Positions 16,549 to 24,684 of a stretch of 33,458 bases of DNA are shown here, piece by piece. This DNA is from Pseudomonadota bacterium (GTDB lineage: Bacteria; Pseudomonadota; Gammaproteobacteria; Xanthomonadales; Xanthomonadaceae). The notes below the pieces were generated by a model. It saw only the letters and a list, made by a program, of their open reading frames with translations, had not been told where the DNA came from and searched no databases. The stretch spans positions 1 through 33,458 of the forward strand of contig JAEWJB010000106.1 of the NCBI GenBank assembly GCA_023386795.1. Direction: 5' to 3'. Numbering within the stretch: position 1 is the first letter of the stretch; each line of letters starts with the position of its first letter. The translations under genes were made by a program, and so were the position numbers.

Positions 16549-17871
16549 TCAGGCGGCAGCTGCGCCGGAAGGCATGGCGTAGCTGAGGCGGTTGCGGCCG
16601 GCGGCCTTGGCCAGGTACAGGTGCTTGTCCGCCTCGCCCAGCAGGTGATGCAGCGATTCGTCGTGGCGGCGCGCGGTGCAGAAGCCGATGCTGGCGGTCA
16701 TGCGCAACTCCTGTCCGCCCACCGGCACGCGCAGCGCTTCGATGCGCTGGCGCAGGCCCTCGAAGTATTCCACCGCGCCGGCCGGGTCCAGGCCCGGCAC
16801 CAGCAGGCAGAACTCCTCGCCGCCGAAGCGCGCGGCCAGGTCCTGCGGCCGCGCATGCGCGCCCACGGCGTTGGCCACGGCGCGCAGTGCGTCATCGCCC
16901 GCCTCGTGGCCCCAGGTATCGTTGATGTGCTTGAAGTGGTCGATGTCCAGCATCGCCGCGGTCACGCTCTGGCGCTCGGCCAGCAGGCGCGGCAGCGTGC
17001 GCTGGCTCTGTTCCAGGAAGTGGCGGCGGTTCGGCAGGCCGGTGAGGTAGTCGCGCGTGGCCAGGTCCTGCAGCGTGCCGATCAGTTCGAGTTGGTCGAT
17101 GTTCTGCGACACGCGGCAGAAGAATTCCTCGCGCGAGAACGGCTTGCGCAGGAAGTCGTTGGCGCCGTTCTTCAGGAAGCGCGGGATCAGCGAAGCGTCG
17201 GTGTTGCCGGAGATGCCGATCACCGCGACCTTGTCGCGGCTGCGCAGGCTGCGTAGCCGGCGGGCGAACTCCACGCCCTCCATGCCGGGCATTTCCTGGT
17301 CCACGATCGCCAGGCGGATGCTCGGGTCCTGCTCGATGGCTTGCAGCCCGGCAAGGCCGTCGGCCACCGCGACCACGCGGTAGCCGTACATCTGCAGCAG
17401 GCTGGCGGCGTAGGTGCGCGCCGAAAGCGAGTCGTCCACCACCAGCGCGGAGATGCGCCGGTTGCGCTCCAGGCGCTGCACCAGCCAGGCCAGGTAGTCG
17501 ATGCTGCCCGGGGCGTTCTTCACCACGTAGTCGATGATCTGCTGCTGCAGCACGCGGCGGCGCAGGTCTTCGTCGTACACGCCGCTCACCACCACCGTCG
17601 GCAGGCCGCGGGAGGTGAAGAATTCCACCACCTGGTCGCGGTCGCCATCCACCAGCACCAGCCCGGTGAGGGCCAGGAACCAGCCCTCTTCCTCGTCCAG
17701 CACCCGCGCGGCCTCGGCCAGGGTGGAAACCACTGTGACCGGCAGCTCCACGCGCTGCTCGATGGCCTCGCGCAGCAGGGTGGTGAACGTGCGCGAGTTC
17801 TCCACCAGCAGGATTCGCTGGGGAAGTGAACTACCGTCGTCGTATGGGCGGACGTTGGCGGTGGCAGACAT
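16549..17871 (-). CDS. Diguanylate cyclase with two receiver domains (PleD-like)
   Basis: A 440-residue protein read from the ATG at 17871; longer in-frame sequence upstream is Arg/Pro-rich and overlaps the divergent gene, so it is rejected. Residues 19-137 are a first receiver-like domain whose phospho-acceptor position appears to be T69 (LALTGLVLVDG) and whose acidic pair is replaced by EN, so it is probably not phosphorylated. Residues 142-260 are a full receiver: D146/D147, acceptor D191 in AIVDQEMPGMEG and K243 in FLRKPFSREEF. Residues 273-432 are a GGDEF domain with active GGEEF (350-354) and an inhibitory RxxD site (RPQD, 341-344). It should make cyclic di-GMP on phosphorylation and be product-inhibited. 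No partner histidine kinase is in the window. Confidence 0.9.
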   Translation of the reverse strand: MSATANVRPYDDGSSLPQRILLVENSRTFTTLLREAIEQRVELPVTVVSTLAEAARVLDEEEGWFLALTGLVLVDGDRDQVVEFFTSRGLPTVVVSGVYDEDLRRRVLQQQIIDYVVKNAPGSIDYLAWLVQRLERNRRISALVVDDSLSARTYAASLLQMYGYRVVAVADGLAGLQAIEQDPSIRLAIVDQEMPGMEGVEFARRLRSLRSRDKVAVIGISGNTDASLIPRFLKNGANDFLRKPFSREEFFCRVSQNIDQLELIGTLQDLATRDYLTGLPNRRHFLEQSQRTLPRLLAERQSVTAAMLDIDHFKHINDTWGHEAGDDALRAVANAVGAHARPQDLAARFGGEEFCLLVPGLDPAGAVEYFEGLRQRIEALRVPVGGQELRMTASIGFCTARRHDESLHHLLGEADKHLYLAKAAGRNRLSYAMPSGAAAA

Positions 17872-18061
17872 GGATCCGGGAGGCGCACGGAGGGAGTCGC
17901 CAGAGGTAGCGGCGGGTACAGGGAAAACTTGAGCCACTTCACGGAATTGATCCGATCGAAGGGCGAGCAAGCGGTGGATACGTCGCATGGCCGCGGGGTC
18001 CGGCGGCGTGGTGTCGTGCCTGGGCGCCGCCGGCGCACCCGTCCCGATCCAGGAGATCCGC

Positions 18062-19564
18062 ATGCGTCCACCCCGTTCCCCTGCGCGCCGCCTGCTGGCG
18101 CCGGGCCTGCTGGCCCTGTCCGTTGCCGCCATGGCCGGCACCCTCGTTTCCGCCGCCACGGCGCCCGTGGCCGAAGACCGGCGCCGCGCCACCCCCGCGT
18201 TGCTGCCGGACCCGGCGTGGCGCCGCGGCCAAGGGGCCATGGCACCGCTGTTGAGCCCCGCCGAGCGGCAGGCACGGGATGAGCGCCAGGAGGTGCGCGC
18301 CTATGCCGAGGCGATGTGGAACTCGATCCAGCTGTTCGATACCGGCAAGTCGCTGCCTTCGGACAAGCTGTGTTTCGAGGGCGACGGCAGTATTTCCCGC
18401 ACCGACTACACCTTCATCGCCAACATCGGGGCCTACGTGTGGAGCGTGCTGGGCGCGCGCGACCTCGGGCTGATCGGCGAGGCGCAGGCGCGGCAGAAGC
18501 TGCTACCGCTGCTCGATGCCGTTGCCGCGCTGCAGGACCAGGCCGCCGCCAGCGGCGCCCCCGGAGGGATGTTGGCGTGGGCCGCCAAGGTGGATGGCCC
18601 GCGCATCGACGGCGGCACGATCTCCTCGGTGGATAACGCCTGGCTGGCAGCCGGCCTGGGGTTGATCGCCGAATCCACGCCCGCCCTGAAGCCGCGTGCC
18701 GAGGCACTGCTGGCGAAGATGGACTTCACCACCCTGCTCAACACGCAGAAGGGCCAGTTCTACAACAACTACGACCTCGACAACCGCACGTTCTCCAACG
18801 GGACCTACGACCTGATGACCGAGGGACGCTTCATTTCCTATCTGGCCATCGGCGAGGGGCAGGTACCGGCCTCGCAGTATTTCCGCGTCGAGCGCTGGCC
18901 GTGGTGGCGCGGGCAGGGCAATGCGGAACAGTTCCGCACCTACGAGGGCGTGCGCGTCTACGAAAACACCGTGACCTACGGCGACTACCGGGTGATGCCG
19001 ACCTGGGGCGGCAGCATGTTCGAGAGCTTCCTGCCGTTCGTGCTGATCCCCGAGACGCAGTGGGCACCGGACGCCTGGGGGCGCTCGCACCCGCAGATGG
19101 CGGCCGCACAGGTGCGTTACGGCTTGGACCAATACGGCTACTGGGGTTTCTCGCCGGCGATGATCCCGGCCACGCGCGGCTATACAGAGTACGGCGCGCC
19201 GCCGCTGGGCATCGGGGGCTACTCGCCCTTGGGTGAGAACGAGGCGGCGCGCAGTGGCGCGGTGGTGACGCCGCATGCGGTGTTCCTGCCGATCGAGTTG
19301 CAGACCACCGCCGCGCTGGCCAACCTGCGCAAGCTGCGGCAGAACTTCCCGGGGATCTACGACGACCGATATGGGTTCCGGGACAGCGTGGACGTCGGCA
19401 ACGGCACGGTGAGCCAGTGCATGTTGCTGCTGGACCAGGCGATGGCCTTCGGCGCGATGACCAATTACCTCACCGATGGCGGGCTGCGGCGTTACCTCGG
19501 CGGCCGGTACGCCGCGCGGCTACGTCCTGCGATGGCGCAGGAGGTGTTCTGGTATCCGCAGTAG
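18062..19564 (+). CDS. Secreted glycoamylase-like / DUF3131-like protein
   Basis: A 500-residue protein from the ATG at 18062, which follows a GGAGA ribosome-binding site. An Arg-rich n-region and a hydrophobic stretch (LLAPGLLALSVAAMAGTLVSA, 11-31) form a signal peptide or anchor. The mature part resembles alpha/alpha-barrel glycoamylase-like proteins (COG5368, DUF3131, GH144-type): RTDYTFIANIGAYVWSVLGA (113-132) with ARDLGLI, SSVDNAWLAAGLGLI (188-202), MPTWGGSMFESFLPFVLIPE (312-331), YGYWGFSPAMIPATRGYTEY (358-377) and GAPPLGIGG. A role in periplasmic or extracellular glucan breakdown is suggested, but family and substrate are only inferred. It is divergent from the GGDEF gene with 190 bases between starts, and is followed by an inverted REP pair. 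Confidence 0.72.
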   Translation: MRPPRSPARRLLAPGLLALSVAAMAGTLVSAATAPVAEDRRRATPALLPDPAWRRGQGAMAPLLSPAERQARDERQEVRAYAEAMWNSIQLFDTGKSLPSDKLCFEGDGSISRTDYTFIANIGAYVWSVLGARDLGLIGEAQARQKLLPLLDAVAALQDQAAASGAPGGMLAWAAKVDGPRIDGGTISSVDNAWLAAGLGLIAESTPALKPRAEALLAKMDFTTLLNTQKGQFYNNYDLDNRTFSNGTYDLMTEGRFISYLAIGEGQVPASQYFRVERWPWWRGQGNAEQFRTYEGVRVYENTVTYGDYRVMPTWGGSMFESFLPFVLIPETQWAPDAWGRSHPQMAAAQVRYGLDQYGYWGFSPAMIPATRGYTEYGAPPLGIGGYSPLGENEAARSGAVVTPHAVFLPIELQTTAALANLRKLRQNFPGIYDDRYGFRDSVDVGNGTVSQCMLLLDQAMAFGAMTNYLTDGGLRRYLGGRYAARLRPAMAQEVFWYPQ

Positions 19565-19571
19565 TCTTCTT

Positions 19572-19632
19572 GCAGGGGCGGCTTCAGTCGTGACCCGTCA
19601 TATCCCGCGGTCGCGGCTGAAGCCGCTCCTAC
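19572..19632. repeat. Inverted REP pair (BIME-like)
   Basis: Two REP units face each other: 19572-19595 (core GGGGCGGCTTCAGTCGTGACC) and 19609-19632 (GGTCGCGGCTGAAGCCGCTC, then CTAC). They match over 24 positions apart from a few changes, with a 13-base spacer. This is the GTAGGAGCGGCTTCAGCCGCGA type known from Pseudomonas and Xanthomonadaceae. It lies between the convergent glycoamylase-like and puuB genes and may terminate or stabilise both transcripts. Confidence 0.85.
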
Positions 19633-19658
19633 GGAGACCCGCACGGGCAACAGGCCGC

Positions 19659-20948
19659 TCACCACAGCGCATCGCGCAGCCGGTACCAGCTCATCGCCGC
19701 CACCAGCAATGGCATGCGCAGCAGCCTTCCTCCGGGGAAAGGCCGGTGCTTGATCCTGGCAAACGCATCCAGCCTGTGCGATTGCCCGCTGATCGCCTCG
19801 GCGATCAGCTGCCCGGCCAATCCGCTGGCCGCCACGCCATGCCCGGAGAATCCCTGCGCGTAGTACACGTTGTCGGCCAGCCGACCCCAGTCCGGCGCGC
19901 GGTTGCGGGTGATATCCACGTAGCCGCCCCACAGGTATTCGAAGCCGACGTCGCGTAGCTGCGGGAATACGCGCTCCATCCGTCGCTGCATCAAGCCGCG
20001 CAAGCCGGGCGGCGGCAGGGAGGAATAGCTCGCGCGCCCGCCGAACAGCAGCCGGTGATCGTGGCTGAGGCGAAAGTAGTCCAGCGCCCAGTTGGCATCG
20101 GATACCGCCATGTCGTTGCCGATCAATGCCCGCGCGCGCTCGGCGCCCAGCACCGGCGTGGCGCCGATGTAGGTGCCCACCGGCATGATGCGCGCCTCCA
20201 GGGCCGGCGCCACGCCGTGCAGCCACGCGTTGCCGGCCAGCACCACGAAGTCCGCATGCAGTTCGCCTTCCGGGGTATGCAGTACCGGCCGGGCACCCTT
20301 GACCAGCCGCCGCACGGGGGTGTGCTCGTGGATCACCACCCCGGCAGCCATCGCCGCGTCGGCCAGGCCCAGGGCGTAAGCGAGCGGATGCAGGTGGCCG
20401 CTGGCAGCGTCGTACACCGCGCCCAGGTAGAGATCGCTGCCCAGGTGCGCGCGCAGCTGCTCGCGGTCCCACCATTGCAGTGGGTAGTCGTAGCGCTGCG
20501 CCATCTCGACGATATCCGCGCGCAGTGCACGCCTTTGGCGGGGCTTCAGTGGTACGTGCGCGTAGCCGTCGCGCCAGTGGCAGTCGATGTGGTGGCGTTC
20601 GATGCGCGCACGCAGGCGCGCCATGCCTTCGCGCGAAAGGTCGAACAGCACGCGGGCGTCCTCCGCGCCGAGCAGGCCCTCCAGCGTGGACTGCTCGCAG
20701 CCGTAGCCGACGATCGCCTGTCCGCCGTTGCGGCCGGAAGCGCCCCAGCCGACGCGCTCGGCTTCCAGCACGACCACCCGGTGCCCGGCCTCGGCCAGCG
20801 CCAGCGCGGCGGTAAGCCCGGTGTAGCCGGCACCCAGTACCGCCACGTCGCATCGCTGCACGCCCCGCAGCGAAGGCTGCGCGGGCAGGGTCGGGGCGCT
20901 GGCGGCATACCAGCTGGGGGGATAGCCGCGGGCGCCGTCGGAGGCCAT
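19659..20948 (-). CDS. puuB: Gamma-glutamylputrescine oxidase
   Basis: A 429-residue FAD-dependent oxidoreductase (DAO family), matching E. coli PuuB (426) along its length. It oxidises gamma-glutamylputrescine to gamma-glutamyl-gamma-aminobutyraldehyde, releasing ammonia and H2O2. The ATG at 20948 overlaps the puuA stop (ATGA), which fixes the start. SWYAASAPTLPAQ (12-24) resembles the PuuB N-terminus. The dinucleotide fold is GAGYTG (39-44), with E62 at the strand end and WGASGRNGGQ (68-77) after it. The C-terminal AQGFSGHGVAASGLAGQLIAE and KHRPFPGGRLLRMP are also PuuB-like. It is co-transcribed behind puuA and ends near the REP pair. Confidence 0.94.
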   Translation of the reverse strand: MASDGARGYPPSWYAASAPTLPAQPSLRGVQRCDVAVLGAGYTGLTAALALAEAGHRVVVLEAERVGWGASGRNGGQAIVGYGCEQSTLEGLLGAEDARVLFDLSREGMARLRARIERHHIDCHWRDGYAHVPLKPRQRRALRADIVEMAQRYDYPLQWWDREQLRAHLGSDLYLGAVYDAASGHLHPLAYALGLADAAMAAGVVIHEHTPVRRLVKGARPVLHTPEGELHADFVVLAGNAWLHGVAPALEARIMPVGTYIGATPVLGAERARALIGNDMAVSDANWALDYFRLSHDHRLLFGGRASYSSLPPPGLRGLMQRRMERVFPQLRDVGFEYLWGGYVDITRNRAPDWGRLADNVYYAQGFSGHGVAASGLAGQLIAEAISGQSHRLDAFARIKHRPFPGGRLLRMPLLVAAMSWYRLRDALW

Positions 20949-22336
20949 CACACCGTCCGCAGGTACCAGGCGTAGTCCAGGTCGGGTACCTGGGTATGGA
21001 AGTCGAGCATCTCGCGACGCTTCTGCTGGCCGTAGATGTGGCGGAAGCGTTCGCCGAAATGGCGGGCGATGAAATCGTCCTGCAGGAAGGCCTCGATGGC
21101 GCCGCGCCACGAAGGCGTGGCCGCTTCGATCTGCGCGTAGGCGTTGCCGCTGGTCGCCGGGCCGGGCGGCTGTTGCGCGATCAGGCCATCGAGCAGGCCG
21201 GCCAGCACCGCGGCGGTGACCAGGTAGGGATTGGCATCGGCGCCGGCGATGCGATGCTCGATGCGGGTATTGCGCGCGTCGCTGTGCGGGATGCGCAGCG
21301 CCACGGTGCGGTTGTTGAAGCCCCAGCTGTCGTTGAGCGGCACGAAGGCGTTGGGCACGAAGCGCCGGTAGCTGTTGGCGTGCGGGGCAAACAGCAGCAG
21401 CGAGGACGCCGCGGCCTGTTGCAGGCCCGCCACCGCGTGCAGCAGGGCATCGGCGGGGGCCTCGGGGGTGCCGTCGAACAGGTTGCGGCCCTGTGCGTCG
21501 AGCACGCTCACGTGCAGGTGCAATCCGCTGCCGGCCTGTTCGGCGAACGGCTTGGCCATGAAGCTGGCGAGCTTGCCTTGCTGCTGGGCGATGGCCTTGA
21601 TGGTGCGCTTGAGCAGGATCGCGTCGTCGCAGGCGGCCATTGCGTCGGCGCGATGCAGCAGGTTGATCTCGAACTGGCCCGGCGCGTACTCGGCCACCGC
21701 GGTGTCGGCGGGGATGCCTTGCGCGCGGCAGGCGGACGCCACGGCGTCGATGAACTCGCGATGCTCGTCCAGCTCCTGCAGGTAGTAGACCTGGGTGCTA
21801 TCGCTGCGCAGGCCGCTGTGCGGGTCGCGCGGCGTCTGCGGGCGGCCGCGCGCGTCGGGCGCGGCGTCGAACAGGTAGAACTCCAGCTCCACCGCCACCA
21901 CCGGCGTCCACCCGCGCGCGGTGAACCCTTGCAGCACGCGTTCGAGCACGGCGCGCGGGGCCACTTCGAACACGCCGCCGACACCGTCCTCCATCGACAG
22001 CAGCAGCTGCGCGCTCGGCCGCGTTGCCCACGGCACCGGCCGCAGCGAGCCGGGCACCGGCCGGCAGATGCGGTCCTCGTCGCCGATGTCATAGCCCAGG
22101 CCGGTCTCTTCCACCGTGTTGCCGGTGATGTCGGTGGCGATCAGCGACATCGGCAGGCACACGCCGTTGAGGTACACCTTCTCCAGCGCCTCGCGGGTGA
22201 TGCGCTTGCCGCGCAGCAGGCCGTTGGTGTCGCACAGCAGCAGGTCGACCTGCTCGCAGCCGTCGATCGAGGCGAGCGCGCGGGCATCCTGGGCGGGCAG
22301 CGGCGAAGCGGAATCGTCGGCCATGGGCGGTGCCAT
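20948..22336 (-). CDS. puuA: Gamma-glutamylputrescine synthetase (glutamine synthetase family)
   Basis: A 462-residue glutamine synthetase-like ligase that joins glutamate to putrescine using ATP, the first step of the Puu pathway. It is closest in pattern to E. coli PuuA: LLLCDTNGLLRGKRI (32-46), DITGNTVEETGLGYDIGDED, VVAVELEFYLFD (146-157, with metal-binding E150 and E152), AVAEYAPGQFEINLLH (213-228), AKPFAEQAGSGLHLHVSV (261-278), GFNNRTVALRIP and RIAGADANPYL. An in-frame ATG at 22324 (MADDSAS) is an alternative start four codons later. TTGACA and extended -10 TGC-TAAGCT lie just upstream. It heads the puuA-puuB operon and is divergent from puuD. It shares only general features with the second GS-like gene of the window. 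Confidence 0.93.
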   Translation of the reverse strand: MAPPMADDSASPLPAQDARALASIDGCEQVDLLLCDTNGLLRGKRITREALEKVYLNGVCLPMSLIATDITGNTVEETGLGYDIGDEDRICRPVPGSLRPVPWATRPSAQLLLSMEDGVGGVFEVAPRAVLERVLQGFTARGWTPVVAVELEFYLFDAAPDARGRPQTPRDPHSGLRSDSTQVYYLQELDEHREFIDAVASACRAQGIPADTAVAEYAPGQFEINLLHRADAMAACDDAILLKRTIKAIAQQQGKLASFMAKPFAEQAGSGLHLHVSVLDAQGRNLFDGTPEAPADALLHAVAGLQQAAASSLLLFAPHANSYRRFVPNAFVPLNDSWGFNNRTVALRIPHSDARNTRIEHRIAGADANPYLVTAAVLAGLLDGLIAQQPPGPATSGNAYAQIEAATPSWRGAIEAFLQDDFIARHFGERFRHIYGQQKRREMLDFHTQVPDLDYAWYLRTV

Positions 22337-22350
22337 CGAGGGTCGGGACG

Positions 22351-22377
22351 AGCTTAGCAGAGGTCAGCGGGTGTCAA
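22351..22377 (-). promoter_or_regulatory. Promoter of puuA-puuB
   Basis: On the minus strand a consensus -35 TTGACA (22377 to 22372) is followed after 15 bases by TAAGCT (22356 to 22351), preceded by TGC as an extended -10. The spacer is short, but the TGn element can compensate. Predicted transcription starts near 22344, only about 8 bases before the first ATG, so the leader is very short. Confidence 0.6.
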
Positions 22378-22458
22378 GAATACTCAACGCATGGCGGCGT
22401 GCGCGGCGGGCAGGGGGCCGGTTTGCGGGGCGGCCGCGCGCCGCGTGCCGCGGCGTTG

Positions 22459-22487
22459 TTGTAAAAATAAAACGCCCGGGGTAAGTT
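22459..22487 (+). promoter_or_regulatory. Promoter of the puuD-spuB-spuC-pot operon
   Basis: TTGTAA (22459-22464), a 17-base spacer and TAAGTT (22482-22487) form a plausible sigma-70 promoter about 28 bases before the puuD ATG. The AT-rich run TTGTAAAAATAAAA stands out in otherwise very GC-rich DNA, and its TGTAAA resembles the nonamer near puuR. Confidence 0.6.
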
Positions 22488-22514
22488 GCGGGCAAGCCAG
22501 AACGAGCAATTCGC

Positions 22515-23279
22515 ATGGCCCTCCCTCCGCTGGTCGGCCTGCCGTCCGACCGCAAGATCATCGGCCCGCATCCCTTCCTTGCCGTCGGCGAGAAGTACGT
22601 GCGCGCCGTGGTCGAAGGGGCGCACGCCACGCCGGTGCTGCTGCCTTCGCTGCAGCCGGCCGTGCCGGCCGCGGACTGGCTCGATCGCCTGGACGGCCTG
22701 CTGCTCACCGGCGCGGTCAGCAACATCGAACCCCATCATTACGCCGGCGGCCCGAGCTGGGAAGGCAACCCGCATGACCCCGCGCGCGACGCCAACACCC
22801 TGCCGCTGATTCCCGCCGCGATCGCGCGTGGCCTGCCGGTGTTGGCGATCTGCCGCGGCCTGCAGGAGGTCAACGTGGCGCTGGGTGGCAGCCTGCATGC
22901 GAAGGTGCACGAGGTCCCCGGCCTGTCCGACCACCGCGAAGACGTCGAGGCCGCGCTGGAAGTGCAGTACGGCCCGGCGCATGCGCTGCAGCTGGCCGCC
23001 GGTGGATGGCTCGCCGGGATCGCCGGCGGCGATTCGGTGCGGGTGAATTCGCTGCACGGGCAGGGCATCGAACGGCTGGCCGAGGGCATGATCGTCGAAG
23101 CGGTCTCGCCGGACGGCCTCGTCGAAGCCTTTCGCGGTCCTGGTCCCGGCTTCCTGCTCGCCGTGCAGTGGCACCCGGAATGGCGGGTGCGCGACAACCC
23201 TTTCTATCTCGGCATCTTCCGTGCCTTCGGCGACGCCTGCCGCCGCTACGCCACCCAACGGTCCCTTTCCCCGCCATGA
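22515..23279 (+). CDS. puuD: Gamma-glutamyl-GABA hydrolase (class I amidotransferase-like, peptidase C26)
   Basis: A 254-residue enzyme, the same length as E. coli PuuD, that cleaves gamma-glutamyl-GABA to GABA and glutamate. The catalytic triad is visible: C113 in LAICRGLQEVNVALGG, and H220 and E222 in LAVQWHPEWRV. Other family marks are GLPSDRK at the start, LLLTGAVSNIEPHHY (62-76), DANTLPLI and VNSLHGQGI (177-185). It heads a long plus-strand operon; its stop overlaps the start of the second GS-like gene (ATGA). The ribosome-binding site before the ATG is weak. Cytoplasmic. Confidence 0.94.
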   Translation: MALPPLVGLPSDRKIIGPHPFLAVGEKYVRAVVEGAHATPVLLPSLQPAVPAADWLDRLDGLLLTGAVSNIEPHHYAGGPSWEGNPHDPARDANTLPLIPAAIARGLPVLAICRGLQEVNVALGGSLHAKVHEVPGLSDHREDVEAALEVQYGPAHALQLAAGGWLAGIAGGDSVRVNSLHGQGIERLAEGMIVEAVSPDGLVEAFRGPGPGFLLAVQWHPEWRVRDNPFYLGIFRAFGDACRRYATQRSLSPP

Positions 23280-24661
23280 CCACCGTCCGCTCCCGCTCGC
23301 GCAAGAACGTTCCCGAACAGGCCGAAAGCTCGCTGCGGCGCTGGCTCAAGGAGCGCCACATCACCGAGGTCGAGTGCCTGGTGCCGGACATCACCGGCAA
23401 CGCGCGCGGCAAGATCATCCCGGCCGACAAGTTCTCCCACGACTACGGAACGCGCCTGCCCGAGGGCATCTTCGCCACCACCGTCACCGGTGATTACCCG
23501 GACGACTACTACGACCTGACCTCGCCTTCGGATTCGGACATGCAGCTGCGCCCGGACCCGGACACCGTGCGCATGGTGCCGTGGGCGACCGACCCGACCG
23601 CGCAGGTCATCCATGACTGCTACACCCGCGACGGCCAGCCGCACGAACTGGCCCCGCGCAACGTGCTGCGCCGCGTACTCGCCGGTTACGCGGACGCCGG
23701 CCTGCAGCCGGTGGTCGCGCCGGAGCTGGAATTCTTCCTGGTGCAGAAGAACACCGATCCGGATTTCCCGTTGCTGCCCCCGGCCGGGCGCTCGGGGCGC
23801 GCGGAAACCGCGCGGCAGTCGTATTCCATCGACGCGGTCAACGAGTTCGACCCGATCCTGGACCTGATGTACGACTACTGCGATGCGATGGAGCTGGACG
23901 TGGATACGTTGATCCACGAATCCGGCGCCGCGCAGCTGGAGGTCAATTTCACCCATGCCGATGCGCTCTCGCGCGCCGACCAGGTATTCCTGTTCAAGCG
24001 CACCATGCGCGAGGCGGCGATGCGTCACGGCGTGTACGCCACCTTCCTGGCCAAGCCGATGGAAACCGAGCCGGGCAGTGCGATGCACATCCACCAGAGC
24101 CTGCTCGATGCCAAGGGCCGCAACGTCTTCAGCGGCAAGCTGCACGACGGCCTGAGCCAGACCTTTTTGCATTACCTGGGTGGCCTGCAGAAGTACGTGC
24201 CGATGGCGATGGCGTTCTTCGCGCCGAACGTGAATTCCTACCGGCGCCTGGTGTTCGGCGAGGTCTCGCCGAGCAACGTGCTGTGGGGCTTCGACAACCG
24301 CACCTGTGGCCTGCGCGTGCCGATCGACACGCCGGAGAACATGCGCGTGGAAAGCCGTTTCGCCGGCTCGGACGCCAACCCGTACCTGGCCATGGCCGCC
24401 ACGCTGGCCTGCGGCCTGCTGGGGATCCGCGAGAAGCTCGAACCCACGCCGGCCTTCACCGGCAGCGGCAAGGAAGAGGGCTACGACCTGCCACGTTCAC
24501 TCGGCGAGGCGCTGGACGACCTGGAAGGCTGCGAGCCGTTGCAGGCCATGCTCGGCCCGCGCTTCGTGCGCGCCTACATCTCGGTCAAGCGCAAGGAATA
24601 CGAAACGTTCTTCCGCGTCATCAGCTCGTGGGAGCGCGAGTTCCTGCTGTTGAACGTCTGA
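23276..24661 (+). CDS. spuB: Second gamma-glutamyl-polyamine synthetase (SpuB-like, GS family)
   Basis: A 461-residue glutamine synthetase-like protein. The ATG at 23276 overlaps the puuD stop, fixing the start. Its pattern follows Pseudomonas SpuB more than E. coli PuuA: ITEVECLVPDITGNARGKII, TVTGDYPDDYYDL, VAPELEFFLVQKNTDPDFPL, a PAGRSGRAETARQSYS stretch, LIHESGAAQLEVNF, LAKPMETEPGSAMHIHQSLL, and the C-terminal RVISSWEREFLLLNV. SpuB-type enzymes glutamylate polyamines; with a separate PuuA in the window, this one may favour another amine such as spermidine, spermine or diaminopropane. That division of labour is inferred. It is followed by spuC after 23 bases. Confidence 0.9.
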   Translation: MTTVRSRSRKNVPEQAESSLRRWLKERHITEVECLVPDITGNARGKIIPADKFSHDYGTRLPEGIFATTVTGDYPDDYYDLTSPSDSDMQLRPDPDTVRMVPWATDPTAQVIHDCYTRDGQPHELAPRNVLRRVLAGYADAGLQPVVAPELEFFLVQKNTDPDFPLLPPAGRSGRAETARQSYSIDAVNEFDPILDLMYDYCDAMELDVDTLIHESGAAQLEVNFTHADALSRADQVFLFKRTMREAAMRHGVYATFLAKPMETEPGSAMHIHQSLLDAKGRNVFSGKLHDGLSQTFLHYLGGLQKYVPMAMAFFAPNVNSYRRLVFGEVSPSNVLWGFDNRTCGLRVPIDTPENMRVESRFAGSDANPYLAMAATLACGLLGIREKLEPTPAFTGSGKEEGYDLPRSLGEALDDLEGCEPLQAMLGPRFVRAYISVKRKEYETFFRVISSWEREFLLLNV

Positions 24662-24684
24662 CGCCTGCCGCCCCGGAAGCCGCC

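Noticed and set aside
17947..17960. TTGATCCGATCGAA as a second FNR box between the GGDEF and glycoamylase-like genes
   Set aside because: Only the left half matches; the right half has TCGAA instead of ATCAA, so the site is not convincing.
16549..18240. A longer 563-residue version of the GGDEF protein
   Set aside because: The extra 123 N-terminal residues are Arg/Pro/Ala-rich, overlap the divergent secreted protein gene and resemble no receiver domain extension.
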